The notes: generated by a model not told the origin, from the letters alone. Counted from the first letter of the stretch, positions 46,642 to 57,344 are shown. The stretch is DNA of 64,000 bases from Lytechinus pictus (GCF_037042905.1 NC_087257.1:13118001-13182000), one strand, 5' to 3'. Made by a program: numbers and translations.

Positions 46642-47632
46642 AGCTGGGATTAATTTAACAAGTAACCTATCATAGACGGGTCTGGTAGACTCAATCGCCA
46701 AAAAGGCTAATTCACGCTTGAAATTTTTGTATAGATATCAAACCTGTTTGAATATGAAGTCTAGACGTATTTTATGCTTTGCGTTAATACAATGTTTATT
46801 CGACTATGCTAATGCGGCTTGGTACGGTAGTCTGGGTGTTACGGATAAGAAAAAGCTAAGAATAATTCAAAATAAAATTGTGAGATATATAAATGTTTTA
46901 GGACCAAGAGCACATGTCGGATATATTGAACTTGAAAAGGCAGGATTGCTTCATGTAGATCACAGGTCACAACAATTAGTATTACACCACGTGCATAAAA
47001 TATTCTATTCGGATAAATTAGATCATTATATAGCAAATAATTTCACCCGGGTATCAAATATCCATAGGTACGATACTCGAAATAGTAATTTTAATTTCGT
47101 ATTACCAAAACGTGAAGGACATATTGGAAACACTTTTTATTTTAATGGCATCCAATCTTGGAATGCTCTTCCTGATAAAATAAAAGCCGTTAAATTCTTT
47201 TGTCAATTTAAGAGTGCATTAAAAAATCACCTAAAACTGGAAACTGCCCGAGAACAGCATTACCAGTAAAATAACACATTTTGTACAGTTGGTTTCTAGT
47301 ATTGTAGATAATGTATACATTAGGGTATGTTAAAATATAATCTTGTTTCACATATTAGGAAGATTATTGTTTGCTTCAGATGTTTTCAAATTATATGACT
47401 GATGGATATGTTTGTATGTATTTTATTTTTTTCCCCCCAATATTCCAGTACTTGTCGTAGTTTATATTTTTTGTTACAATATGTTAATGTTTTATACTAA
47501 CTATAGGACCCCATTGGAAATAAGCCTTTCGGCTTTCATGGGCTATCCTGTCAAGGTATTTCCTCAATTTCATTGTAATCTCCTGTGATATTCTTGACGA
47601 AAAAAATCAATCAATCAAATTAATCAATCAAT
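46642..47632 (+). mobile_element. 5'-truncated LINE fragment inserted in duplicon 3
   Basis: Interrupts GAATTTCGCA/AGAATGGAG, which is continuous in duplicon 1 (about 14058-14080). It ends in an (AATC)n-type tail (AATCAATCAATCAAATTAATC), a usual LINE 3' end. A different family from copies A and B. Confidence 0.8.
46718..47269 (+). pseudogene. C-terminal part of a LINE reverse transcriptase
   Basis: 183 codons with the post-RT region typical of CR1/Jockey-group LINEs: LCFALIQCLFDYANAAWYGS, KKLRIIQNKIVRYI, YDTRNS, YFNGIQSWNALPDKIK. The polymerase core is absent because the insertion is 5'-truncated. The first residues may be part of a longer parental frame. Confidence 0.8.
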
Positions 47633-48223
47633 CAGAATGGAGTTTAACAGGAATTCGAAAACTTATCGAAATGACTTGAAGAAATATTGAGGTTTGTTAT
47701 TTTCCAGTTTTGAATAATAGTATTTCGGTGAAACTTTTACATATAATCTTATTCTTTAAGTATAAAAGGAATGTTTCCACTATTCGAAGGAGAAATTGTA
47801 ATTAGAAATTGGAATGATCACCTCCTCGATTGGTAATGCAGAATATTTAGAAATGATATCGTCACAGCGTGCAAGTCCATGATGTATTCATGTTGGTAGA
47901 TCCTAGATTACTTGGGAATATTTTCTTTTTGCATTATTTGATCACAAAGCATGGATATTTTACTATCAATCAAAGCCTTATTGTGGCCTGAAATAGTGCA
48001 TGGTATACTGTATTAGAATGAAAAAAAACCTTGAAATTTGAAAAATTTGAAATCAACCAATTACTTAAAGGCGGGCAAGGAAAAGAAAAATACAACAAAA
48101 TTAACGGACGTAACCTACAAGTCGCGTCACCTGGTCTATGTAGTGGTACATTTATAAGAGTTGAATATCGCAAAAAATGATATACCATGCAGGCAAGCAT
48201 ACATAACACTTTATATAATATAC

Positions 48224-48254
<31 letters not shown>

Positions 48255-48366
48255 ATATATAAACTAAACCTTATAATTACGAAATGGCTTATTGATTCAT
48301 AAAAATCGATTTGGCAGCACTCTCTCTAAATAACAATGATCCTTTCGGAAAAATACGGCCAAGTCA

Positions 48367-50441
48367 GGATATTTGTATCAGCGAACATGAAGTACGGAAT
48401 GTATTTGCAAAGACAAATGTAAATAAGGCATCTGGGCCAGATCACATTTCCAACAAAGTTTTAAATAAGTGTAGTCAACAACTTGCTTATGTTTTTACAT
48501 GTATTTACCAATTGATCATGAGTACTGGTAGGATTCCTCGTCTTTGGAAATCTTCGATTATTATCCCAGTTCCTAAGATTAAAAACCCTAGTGAATTGAA
48601 CCAGTACAGACCAGTTGCTCTCACATGCAATCCTATAAAAAATGTTTTGAACGTTTATTGTTAAGGCGTCTAAGAAACCATGATATTTTTGACAAAGCTC
48701 AGTTTGCATATCAGAACAATAGAGGCGTCGAAGACGCAGTGTTAGTCTTTCTTCAGGGCGTGTATCAGCATTTAGATATTCCCAAGTCCTATGTCAGGTC
48801 TGTTTTTATAGATTTTTCAAGCGCCTTTAATACCATAGTACCTCACATACTGATAGATAAACTTCTAGATATGAATGTCTCACCTTGTCTTGTCAGAATT
48901 ATTTACAATTTCCTTATAGACAGACCACAATGGGTTAAGTGCAATAATTTGAATTCTGTCACCAAATGTTTGAATTTAGGTGCTCCTCAAGGCTGTGTAA
49001 TTTCACCAACTCTCTTTTCTCTCTATACAAGCGATTGTAATGTCACCCACGATAATTGTGCAATAATTAAATATGCCGATGACACGGTCATCACTGGTTT
49101 CATCCTAGGAGACAGTAGGTCATATTTTAGGGAAGTTGATCAATTTGTAAACTGGTGTGATCAACATCACCTAGTTCTTAACGTAAACAAGACTAAGGAA
49201 ATGGTATTTGATTTTCGTCGTTCTTCTCAACCCCATGAACCATTACTTATTCACGATGAAATGATTGAACAAGTTTCTGAATTTAAGTACCTTGGAACCA
49301 CTATTGATGATAAACTGAATTGGAACAAGAACTCACAAATTGTAGCAGGCAAGGCATGTCAAAGGTTACACTTTTTGAGGAAACTCAAGGAGTTTCGTGT
49401 GGATAATAGGATCTTGGTTCTTTTCTACCAATCTCTTATTCAGAGTATCCTCACTTTCAATTTTTTGTGCATTTTTGGTAATCTCTCAAATAAAAATCTG
49501 AAAAAAATCGAAAGACCAAGGAAAATCGCACAGAGACTGATTCACTCGGATCTTCCCCCCATTAGTACTTTGTATGAAAAACGTGTGTTACTAAAAATAC
49601 ATACAATCATGAATGATTCATCGCATCCATTGCGCAGTTTCTTTGGATTCAACCGCTCAGGCATTCGCCTACGTGCACCCAAGAGTAACCGTTCACGATT
49701 TAGACAATCGTTTGTACCCAATACTATTCATATGTACAATGACAAAGTTAAACGCTGAAGCTTTTGTAATCACGCATGTCAGCATTCAATCCTTGACAAC
49801 GTTTTTGCCTGCCTACCCTTTATTATCATTATTTTAAGTAATTCAATTCAATTCGAACGCACTTGCAATCGATCCCCAGCCCATTCTTGCCTCTGTCCTT
49901 CCCAGCTTGTTATGCACTCCAAAGTCGGTTTTTAATGTGTTCTTTTTTATTATGTAATTACTTTTAACCTAATATAAAGCTGAGTATCCTTGCTTCAATT
50001 TGTAATACCTAATTATCATTCCGTTTAAGCTTTTTTGCTTTTTTGTTTCTCTCCCTCTCTATCTCTCTCTGTCTCTCTGCTATGATTTTCCTCTATCTTC
50101 TTCGCTCACTTTCTTTCTCCACTGTGTCCACCTTTGTTTCTATCCAACTTATTCTTTCTCTTCTTGCTTGCATGGTCTTTTCCATCTATCTCTTAGTTAA
50201 CTCTCAGCCGTTTCTCACTCTTTGTCTTTAATGGGTAAATTATTTGACATTTCCCTTCTATGTTGTATTGCAATATATGTTTGAATTGTTTATGTATATT
50301 TTCTTTCAATATATTCGCCCAATGTAGATGTCGTTGTGTTTGTATACTTTATATCATTTGTATGTACAGCCAGTGGAGGCCAAATTTCTATGTATTTTAC
50401 CATGGATCAATAATAAATGAATCTGAATCATCTGAATCTGA
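48367..50441 (+). mobile_element. 5'-truncated LINE inserted beside GT31 copy 4
   Basis: Flanked by AAGTCA at 48361-48366 and 50442-50447; the uninterrupted site is CCAAGTCACCTTC in the other duplicons. It begins inside the RT gene and ends in a TGAATC-rich tail after a 0.65 kb 3' UTR with a pyrimidine-rich stretch (about 50030-50160). Confidence 0.87.
48369..49758 (+). pseudogene. Reverse transcriptase of the inserted LINE, one frameshift
   Basis: RT blocks: NKASGPDHISNKVL, LWKSSIIIPVPK, LNQYRPVALT, then after a shift near 48640 AQFAYQNNRGVEDAV, FIDFSSAFNTIVPHIL (motif A), LGAPQGCVISPTLFSLY (motif B), YADDTVITG (catalytic DD) and LNVNKTKEMVFDF. The C-terminal region runs to 49758. The SSAFNTI and GAPQGCV style is seen in L2/Rex-type LINEs of animals; clade assignment is tentative. 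Confidence 0.87.
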
Positions 50442-50540
50442 AAGTCACCTTCATAAAAAGACGATGACCCTTGTTAGTTCTGAATAATCGCTTAATAGAC
50501 CAATTGCAACATTGAAAGTGATATGCCTACTGTACTCCAC

Positions 50541-50916
50541 CAGTGGCGTACCTAGGATTTTTCACAGGGGGGGCAAAACCGTCCGCCAAAAAATTTGACA
50601 AGCAAAAAAAAAAAAAAAAGGTCTTCAATCACGAATGAAGGATTTCGTACCAGAAAAAAATTTGACAAGCAAAAAAAAAAAAAAAAGGTCTTCAATCACG
50701 AATGAAGGATTTCGTACCAGAAAAAAATTTGACAAGCAAAAAAAAAAAAAAAAAAAAAAAAAAAGGTTCAAGCTCGTCAGGAGGGCAAAAAAGGTCTTTC
50801 AAGCTCGTCAGGGGGGGGGGGGGGGGCATGGATACATCCTTTGCATGGGTTGTGGCTCGTCAGGGGGGGGGGCAAACTGCCCCCTCTGCCCCCCCCCCCC
50901 CGTAGGTACGCTAGTG
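50541..50916. mobile_element. hAT-type element with 8 bp TSD beside GT31 copy 4
   Basis: Ends CAGTGGCGTACCTAGG and GTAGGTACGCTAGTG, with TACTCCAC duplicated at 50533-50540 and 50917-50924. Same family as 13437-13705 but a different site, so an independent insertion. The interior is expanded by about 66 bp tandem units (AAGGATTTCGTACCAGAAAA ... GACAAGC plus a long A-run). Confidence 0.88.
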
Positions 50917-51096
50917 TACTCCACCCTGAAATAATAAGTTGAATTCGCAAGAATGGACTTCAACAGACTGGCATTCGAAAACTTTTCGAAATGGCTTGAA
51001 GAAAATAATGAGGTTTGATATTTTCTAGTTTTGAATTATAGTATTTCGTACTCATTAGCAGAGATATGCAGTCTTTGACTGCAGTTTAATCGGTGG

Positions 51097-52128
51097 TTAA
51101 TTGCCTAAACGACCTTGGTTCCAAACCCATATCATTTCGGTAACGTTCAAGCCTGATATAAAAGCATAGGAGTTCACTTCTTGCACACGACGTTTCATAC
51201 TCCCTCCGGTAAAGTGCAATAACCGAAAATTCTTAATGTCCCGAAGTGGAACTCCAACTTTCTTGAGGCACATCCCAAGGTAGACATCCTCCCACTTGAA
51301 GGTGGGCGTGGTTAAGGAAACATTGAAGGCTCTCTGGACCACATCCGTAGACAAGATATAGACCGGTCCATCCAAATATGGGGGATAATGAGGAAAAGGA
51401 TATTCCTCCTTCGATAAGTAGAATTTATTTTTTCTGTCCCGTTTTACCACTGCCCCAACCCAGGTTTTCCCAGCTGCATAGTTGGTCAATGGTGGTTTGG
51501 TCGACACTTTGCTAAGGAAACGCCGTTGGTTCATCATGGTATCATCATCTATTTTAATGGCATATTGAGCATGTTTGCAGAAATTGGTAACCCATTTCAA
51601 ACCCATCGTTGTCTTTAACGTCAGGTTAAGGTAGCTGTCAAGAAAGTTCTCCTGGACAATGTCCCCATGGCGAATGGCTTCGTAATCAATATAACTTTGT
51701 AATGTATCATTTGGCGTGGAACCAAGAAGGAAGACAGTGCGCATCGTTCCATGTTCACCCAAAGACTCCCAGTGGCTTGAATTACCATAAGTTTCTCGAA
51801 TCGCTTGCCGTCTCTTAAAATGATATGTTGCTGTAGGAGAATAAAAAAGCACATGGACCTTCATTTTCGATCCATCTCTTTCGTAGCAGGTGTAAGATGG
51901 GTTGTGGATATATTTGTATTCGTATGCAGTCGTATCGTTCTTGAAATGACCAGCTTTGCTTCGATGGAGTTTACTTAAGGATTGCACATGCCTCGCTACA
52001 GCAGAGATGTTCAAAATTCGCTGTTCCATCCGGACTATCTTGCCGAAAAGTGCGGGAGAGCCAACTTGATAAAATACGTAGAAAATGCCCAAGAAAACGA
52101 GACAAATTATGGTTCGTGCACGAGACAT
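51097..52128 (-). CDS. GT31 beta-1,3-galactosyltransferase-like (copy 4, intact, mosaic)
   Basis: A 343-residue type II membrane protein. Basic start MSRAR, hydrophobic anchor at about 7-23, short stem, then the same catalytic domain as the other copies: RRQAIRETYG, IKIDDDT, YLDGPVYILSTD and EDVYLGMCL. From about residue 71 (YKYIHNPSYTCYE) onward it is almost identical to copy 2. Residues 1-70 match copies 1-3 only at scattered positions (LFGKIV). The 5' flank is also unrelated to theirs. The frame is intact, so a functional product with its own promoter and possibly different Golgi targeting is plausible. Confidence 0.9.
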   Translation of the reverse strand: MSRARTIICLVFLGIFYVFYQVGSPALFGKIVRMEQRILNISAVARHVQSLSKLHRSKAGHFKNDTTAYEYKYIHNPSYTCYERDGSKMKVHVLFYSPTATYHFKRRQAIRETYGNSSHWESLGEHGTMRTVFLLGSTPNDTLQSYIDYEAIRHGDIVQENFLDSYLNLTLKTTMGLKWVTNFCKHAQYAIKIDDDTMMNQRRFLSKVSTKPPLTNYAAGKTWVGAVVKRDRKNKFYLSKEEYPFPHYPPYLDGPVYILSTDVVQRAFNVSLTTPTFKWEDVYLGMCLKKVGVPLRDIKNFRLLHFTGGSMKRRVQEVNSYAFISGLNVTEMIWVWNQGRLGN

Positions 52129-52159
52129 GTTTAATCATTTATCTTGGTATAGTTCGTGA

Positions 52160-52690
52160 GAGCTATTTTTCCAGATGAGAGTTAAACCAGTTTCCATAGA
52201 ATTATGATCCAAAACGAGGCGACTAGTGTTATAAATAAATTCACTATTAGCTGATGCAGTACTGAAAATAATAACGTTGGCCTTTTCAGTTTTTTCGAAG
52301 TGTTGTTGACGGGACTTATTTTTCCCGGAAGACAAGAGCAAAATGTGTTTCCAAATGGTGATCAAAAACGAGTTTACAAATGATTATGTATATACTCTTC
52401 AAATAAGCCGATCGTGTTACAAAGGAAAATTCAGTCATGTTAATTCTTTCCTGGTGATGACGGGATTTTATTTTCCCGGCATATCAGAGCCAAATGTGTT
52501 TCCAAAATATGATCCAAAACGAGTTTACTATAGTAATACGAAAACATCATCAGCTAAGGCAGTATTGCGAAAATAGCAACGTCCGTCCGTTTAGTCCTTT
52601 CTTAGTGATGACAATTTTTTTACACCAGATCAGAGCCGAATGAGTTTTCAAAATATGATCCAGAAACGAGTTTTCACCCTTCAATTAAGC
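52160..52690. repeat. Tandem repeats (~150-165 bp) upstream of GT31 copy 4
   Basis: Three to four diverged units share GTGATGACGGGATTTTATTT, TTCCCGG, ATCAGAGCCAAATGTGTTTC and AAATATGATCCAAAACGAG, often with TCAGCT and GCAGTA(C/T)TG blocks. The first unit begins some 30 bp upstream of the start codon, so the array occupies the probable 5' UTR or promoter. No counterpart upstream of copies 1-3. Confidence 0.65.
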
Positions 52691-53599
52691 CGATCGATGT
52701 TTAAAAAAGAGGGCAACAAGAACTTAAGTCCTGTTGGTTCTGTCGGGATTTTCGATGCAGTCATAAGCTGGCGTTGATCGAACTGATACTAGTTAATTAA
52801 ATGAGATGTATAAAGCGATCATCCTCACTCGCCGAATATGCACCATTGTTTGCTTAGGGACGATGAATAAAAGCACACGCTCTTTTTGTCATACGCTCAT
52901 CAAGTCTTGGTAGACAACGCGCTGGTGGACGCACGTAACAGCATCAATTTCCATAACAGAAAGAAGATGGATAGGCGGGATATTATATCAGACCTTACAA
53001 CTTACAAAATCATGAATTTTGATTAATATTATGCGAGAGAATGTATTATTGATTTCATTAAAAATATATGGCTTTGCCTTCAAATATGCTAGAGTTGAAT
53101 GTCCAACTACATGCCTACTGTAGGCCTATAAGAATATAGATGGGCATTAACTTGGCCGTGATAAAAAAAAAATAACATTCACATGTTTTTTTCTAGCTTT
53201 ATCAATACGTGCTCTATCGTAATGTAATTGAAATTCACAATTTAAAGTTAACCTATATACATAATGATTTCACTGATTAGCCAATATGTTTTTTGCAATT
53301 TAAAAAAAAAAAGTCATTAAAGGATCTTTTAAGCAAGAATTCATGACTTCCTGTTATTGTATTCGTTTAAAATAAATGTCATTTTGGAATTTTCAGGAAT
53401 GTTTCAAGCTGTCATGATAGATCAAGTATAACACAGCTACGTTGTTAAATCATTGGATATAAATATACTAATGGAACATTTCTTAATTTCAATGCCCACG
53501 GCTGTATTGATTTTCGAATATCATTGTATAAATTTGCAAGCATTCGTTTTTGATAGATCCCTATACATTTGCTTCAAAGGTATGTGCTGTGAGATTTTC
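52691..53599. other. No recognisable gene
   Basis: AT-rich sequence without a convincing coding frame, inverted repeat or tandem repeat. Confidence 0.5.
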
Positions 53600-53690
53600 G
53601 TCCAAAAGAATATGGCGTTTGTTCCTCAAGGTTCCATCTTGGGCCCCCTCTTTATTATTATTATTAATAATCAATGGTTTGCCACTACTT
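53600..53690 (+). pseudogene. Minimal reverse-transcriptase relic
   Basis: Translation gives FVPQGSILGPLFIIIIN, matching RT motif B (VPQGS.LGPLLF) and little else. Probably a leftover of a LINE; too short to classify. Confidence 0.45.
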
Positions 53691-53789
53691 TTTGTGTTAT
53701 AACTAAAATGCTATATACTTTTAACTTGGATATCTTCCTGCTAGTTCTCTTAAAATATCTGATGCAGGTGGATTTGATGTCATCATAAA

Positions 53790-54684
53790 ACTAACCATAC
53801 GAAACAGTGGAAAAGATGCATTTGACTAGCCAGATGAAGTAAACCAAATGCGCAATCGTGAACGGATTTTCGGGGGTTGAATTGCGGCGTTGCCGCGTGA
53901 ATTACGCCGTAATGGCGTCAAATTGCGGAAATTTGTTATGAATGTAGGCCTACTTCATTATACTTTTACTCTCAGCATTGGATTGAGACCCCTCATATCG
54001 TGCGATCGATCTATATTATCATGTAAGAGATTATAAATTACGTCGGGCCTCCCAAGTGATATATAATGGGCAGCGGCATTATGCTATTTTATCAGATATA
54101 ATAAAGTAAAAATTTATCTGAGCTTCATTTCTGTCTTCAATGTCTTTAATGTTTCTTTTAAATAAAAAAAACTCAATAACTTGAGAGCCATAATCAAAAT
54201 TTGTAATGTAAAAACACCGTTTTTACTCAAAAGTTTCCTCCCCCTTTTATTTGTTTTGCTTGTCAAATTTTCCATGGACGAAATTACCTTCAATTTTAGG
54301 TGGAAACTCCCTTTTTGGGGGTCAAATTTTCATCGGGAAAATGTACCCCCCCCCCTTGGAAATCCTGGATCCGCCCCTAAACTTGATAATGATCATGATG
54401 ATGAAATGAACGTTCTTGCTACGTGATCTAATAGGGAAAAATACACACAATATAGCCTACCATGTTATATAAAATTAGGCTATACCGTTACATTCGAACA
54501 ATCAGGCATAGTACAAGGCTTCATGCGCGGGGAAAATACCAATTTCCCTTTCCTCAATAGTAATAAAAATTATTTTTTAAAAGCATAAATCAACTGTTAT
54601 CTTTACAGAAATTTATGTGCAATTTATATAGCTTACCATGATATCCGAATATTATGCGATATACGGTTACGCTTGAATGATGTT
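53790..54684. other. No gene; one isolated terminal-repeat-like end
   Basis: No coding evidence. At 54340-54380 a C-run followed by AATCCTGGATCCGCCCCTAA resembles the complement of a hAT-like end (AGGGGCGGATCCAGG), but no partner end is obvious. Confidence 0.4.
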
Positions 54685-54849
54685 GACCCGTTGCATAAAA
54701 GTTACAATTATAGTAACTTTGCCACCCAATATAAACTTGTATGGAATTCTTGATTTTTATTGGTTGGTGATCAGCGTTACCATGGTAGTTACAATAGGAT
54801 GGTAAATAATGGTAAATATCATAATAGTAACTTGTATATGCAAGGGGCC
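54685..54849. mobile_element. Short inverted-repeat element (GGCCCGTTTCATAAAAG family, member 1)
   Basis: GACCCGTTGCATAAAAGTTAC at the left end is an imperfect complement of GTAACTTGTATATGCAAGGG at the right end, and GTTACCATGGTAGTTAC lies inside. Related to 55159-55314. Non-coding MITE-like. Confidence 0.55.
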
Positions 54850-55158
54850 CAGGAATGCACTTGCTTGTTGTGCGGAGGAAAGACACCCCAATGCCCTCCC
54901 ATTAACACAATTCAAACAGGAAATTACATGATACATAAACCTATACCGTGTAATGGTCAAACTACTAGTAGTAATACAAATGTCATGCTGTATCGTTACG
55001 CTTGAACGAAGCATGAGCTTCATTAAGCAGGGAATTCCCGTTTTTTCCTTATTACCTATCCAATTGAAACAGGAAATGACATCATACAAAGTCGTGATGA
55101 TGTCATATCCGTATTTAGATATTACGTCATTGAGCAACCCTGCTCTTCATGCTCATCT

Positions 55159-55314
55159 GGGCCGTTTCATGAAGAGTTACAACTGTTGTAACTTTGCCAT
55201 TATGGCAACTACCATGGTAACCTTGATTATGATTGGCTGCTGAGCCCTATTGCCTTTGTAGTTGCCATAATGGCAAAGTTACAACTGTTGTAAGTCTTTT
55301 ATGAAACGGGCCCC
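55159..55314. mobile_element. Short inverted-repeat element (same family, member 2)
   Basis: GGGCCGTTTCATGAAGAGTT at the left and ATGAAACGGGCCCC at the right are inverted. The next block, ACAACTGTTGTAACTTTGCC with ATTATGGCAACTAC, pairs with its complement near 55260-55290. About 155 bp with nearly full-length foldback. Confidence 0.75.
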
Positions 55315-55553
55315 TGATATGAGGAGTACCTAAACACCACTGACGCAGTTCGTAGCTCATCTTCATTGCGTCAAACCAATTGGTCAAATCTGCTACTGAC
55401 AAAACTTCATCATAATATTCTTCATTTTTTGTACCTTGCACATGGTTTTGTTTAATGCGGGTTTATGCTCAGTAATATGCTATATAAATTGCAACGTATA
55501 TACACGAATGCATGCTTACTCAATGACAATATGGTGGCAACTATTGATATGTA

Positions 55554-55752
55554 CACTCTAAAAATGAAATGTTAAATCAACATTTAAACGTTTGGCGGAG
55601 AGACAACCTTTTTCTAATTGTTGCATTTACACTTTAAAAGGTTCGAAAAGACACTCTAAAGTATTGGATTCAGCTTTATGCAAGGTTGGATATAACATTC
55701 GGAATAGGTTGTCACTCCACCAATGTTGAATTAACATTTCATTTTTAGAGTG
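55554..55752. mobile_element. MITE with CACTCTAAAAATGAAATG ends
   Basis: CACTCTAAAAATGAAATGTT at the left is complementary, with minor mismatch, to AACATTTCATTTTTAGAGTG at the right; inner AAATCAACATT / AATGTTGAATT also pair. About 200 bp, non-coding. Such ends occur in Tc1/mariner-like MITEs, but a TA duplication is not clear here. Confidence 0.7.
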
Positions 55753-56371
55753 CATTTGCTCAGTTGAATATATACCATCGGAAGTATATTTGGTAAATCA
55801 ACCCAAACTATTTTATAGTTCGTTACTATTGGCAGTGGCGTAATGAACCGAACTTTTCTAGGGGGGGGGGGCAATACATGTCATTGCGTATCCTAAAACA
55901 ATTTTTTGGGGTTAGAATTGGGGTGATATTAATTTAATCTCTGATTTTATTCGCATTGAAATGCGCAAGTATATACAAAGATAAAAAACAATATTTTGCA
56001 ATTTACAGAACCAACAGGAAGGGACAAAAAACTCTAGTAAAAATAAAAAATACATGATCATATACAGTATATATATATAAATATATATACACAAAAATCT
56101 GGTGATGGAGCCAAGGATCAACTAGGCATAGAAAGTCAATTAATTCCTTTAATTAACTCTGATTAAAAAAAAAGATACATTGCTTTCATCCCTCATTGAA
56201 ATGAGTTTCCTAATTTGCACATCCTTGAAATCTACATGAGCTGAATTTATACCTCATTCTACTCCCCAATTATCTGTCTCGGACCTCCAACATGTATTTA
56301 TTATTCAGATATAATTATGATATGACCTCCAAGCACAGAAACCGAACCAAACTGACTCACTTTTGTGATAT
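55753..56371. other. No gene; lone hAT-like end near 55836
   Basis: CAGTGGCGTAATGAACC followed by a G-run at about 55834-55872 resembles one terminus of the hAT-type family, without a matching second end. The rest is AT-rich, with (AT)n near 56070-56090. Confidence 0.4.
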
Positions 56372-56620
56372 CAGTGGTGTACGGATGGGGGCTTGGGGCT
56401 TTTTTCACGACCGAGAAGAAAAAAAAGAGATAAGGACAGAAAACGAAAGAGAGAAGGGTGATATATGATATTATTTGTTGAATATCATGTCATATTCTGT
56501 CACAAAATTGGATTTTTGAAATAAAAATGTCGACATTTTTGCTCGCTCGCTACTTTTCATAAACTTGACGCTATACGCCATATCGAGCCCCCTCAAAAAT
56601 GTTGCCTCACTACACCACTG
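56372..56620. mobile_element. hAT-type MITE with near-perfect 8 bp TSD
   Basis: Begins CAGTGGTGTAC and ends TACACCACTG, exact complements over 10 bases. Flanks TGTGATAT and TTTGATAT match at 7 of 8 bases. The interior has an AG-rich stretch and no frame. Confidence 0.7.
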
Positions 56621-56750
56621 TTTGATATGAAACTATTAAGTTATCTGCTGTATTGAATTTAAGCATCTATTATGAAACCATCATTATTGTTTACAAAAAG
56701 GGGAGAACAATGGGTGGTCTTCTGCTCGCCATGCTTAACTTCGGTTACAC

Positions 56751-57165
56751 TTCGTAATTCCGAAGGTTCGTAATTCCGAAGGTTCTTTATTCCGATGGTT
56801 CGTAATTCCGAAGGTTCTTTATTCCGAAGGTTCGTAATTCCGAAACACGTAAATTGCCTATACCTCGATGTTCGTTAATCCGAAAACGTAAAAGGGTTCG
56901 TTATTCCGAACATTTGTGGCGTTATTCCGAAGGATCGTTATTCCGAAGGTTCGATAATCCGAAAACGAAATAAGGTTAGTTAATCATTTAGTTTTCGGAC
57001 TAACGAACCTCATTTCTTTTTCGGATTAACGAACCTTCGGAATTACAAACCTCTCTTCGTTTTCGGACTAACGAACCTTCGGAATTACGAACCTCATTTC
57101 GTTTTCGGACTAACAAACCTTCGGAATTACGAACCTTCGGAAATACGAACCTTCGGAATTACGAA
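56751..57165. repeat. Foldback array of a ~17 bp motif (TTCGTAATTCCGAAGG)
   Basis: The left half has about a dozen direct copies of TTCGTAATTCCGAAGG and its TTCGTTATTCCGAA / TTCGTTAATCCGAAAACG variants. The right half has the complements (CGAACCTTCGGAATTACGAA, TTTTCGGACTAACGAACC). The switch lies near 56960-56990, so the block can fold into a long hairpin. Non-coding. Confidence 0.85.
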
Positions 57166-57344
57166 TGTATGCGCTTAAGTTCAACCTAAGCTAGACCACA
57201 GTTTTATGGAGTGTCAGTTGTCAACATATCTTTCACCAATTTTAAACAGTTTTACATCGCTTCAAAAACTTGTCCAAAAATAAAGCGAGACATATAATAG
57301 TAAGAATATAAGAATATAATGAATTTTAAGAAATTAATTGATAC

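Larger units (their letters stand above)
39131..48098. repeat. Duplicon 3 of the GT31 array
   Basis: Same order as duplicon 1 and the closest to it: preceded by the same LINE end, same GT31 variants and same hAT-type insertion. Private additions are a 19 bp-stem hairpin (43551-43596), a Harbinger-like MITE (43923-44336), about 100 bp near 44800-44905 that is missing from duplicons 1 and 2, and a LINE fragment (46642-47632). The tail resumes at 47633. Confidence 0.85.
48099..51918. repeat. Duplicon 4 of the GT31 array (partial)
   Basis: Shares the 3' flank and the GT31 gene from its C-terminus to about codon 71, after which similarity stops. Like duplicon 2 it is not preceded by the L2-like LINE. 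Two insertions interrupt the flank: a LINE (48367-50441) and a hAT-type element (50541-50916), each with target duplications. Confidence 0.85.

Noticed and set aside
56751-57165. CRISPR array
   Set aside because: Units are contiguous without spacers, switch orientation, and the genome is eukaryotic.
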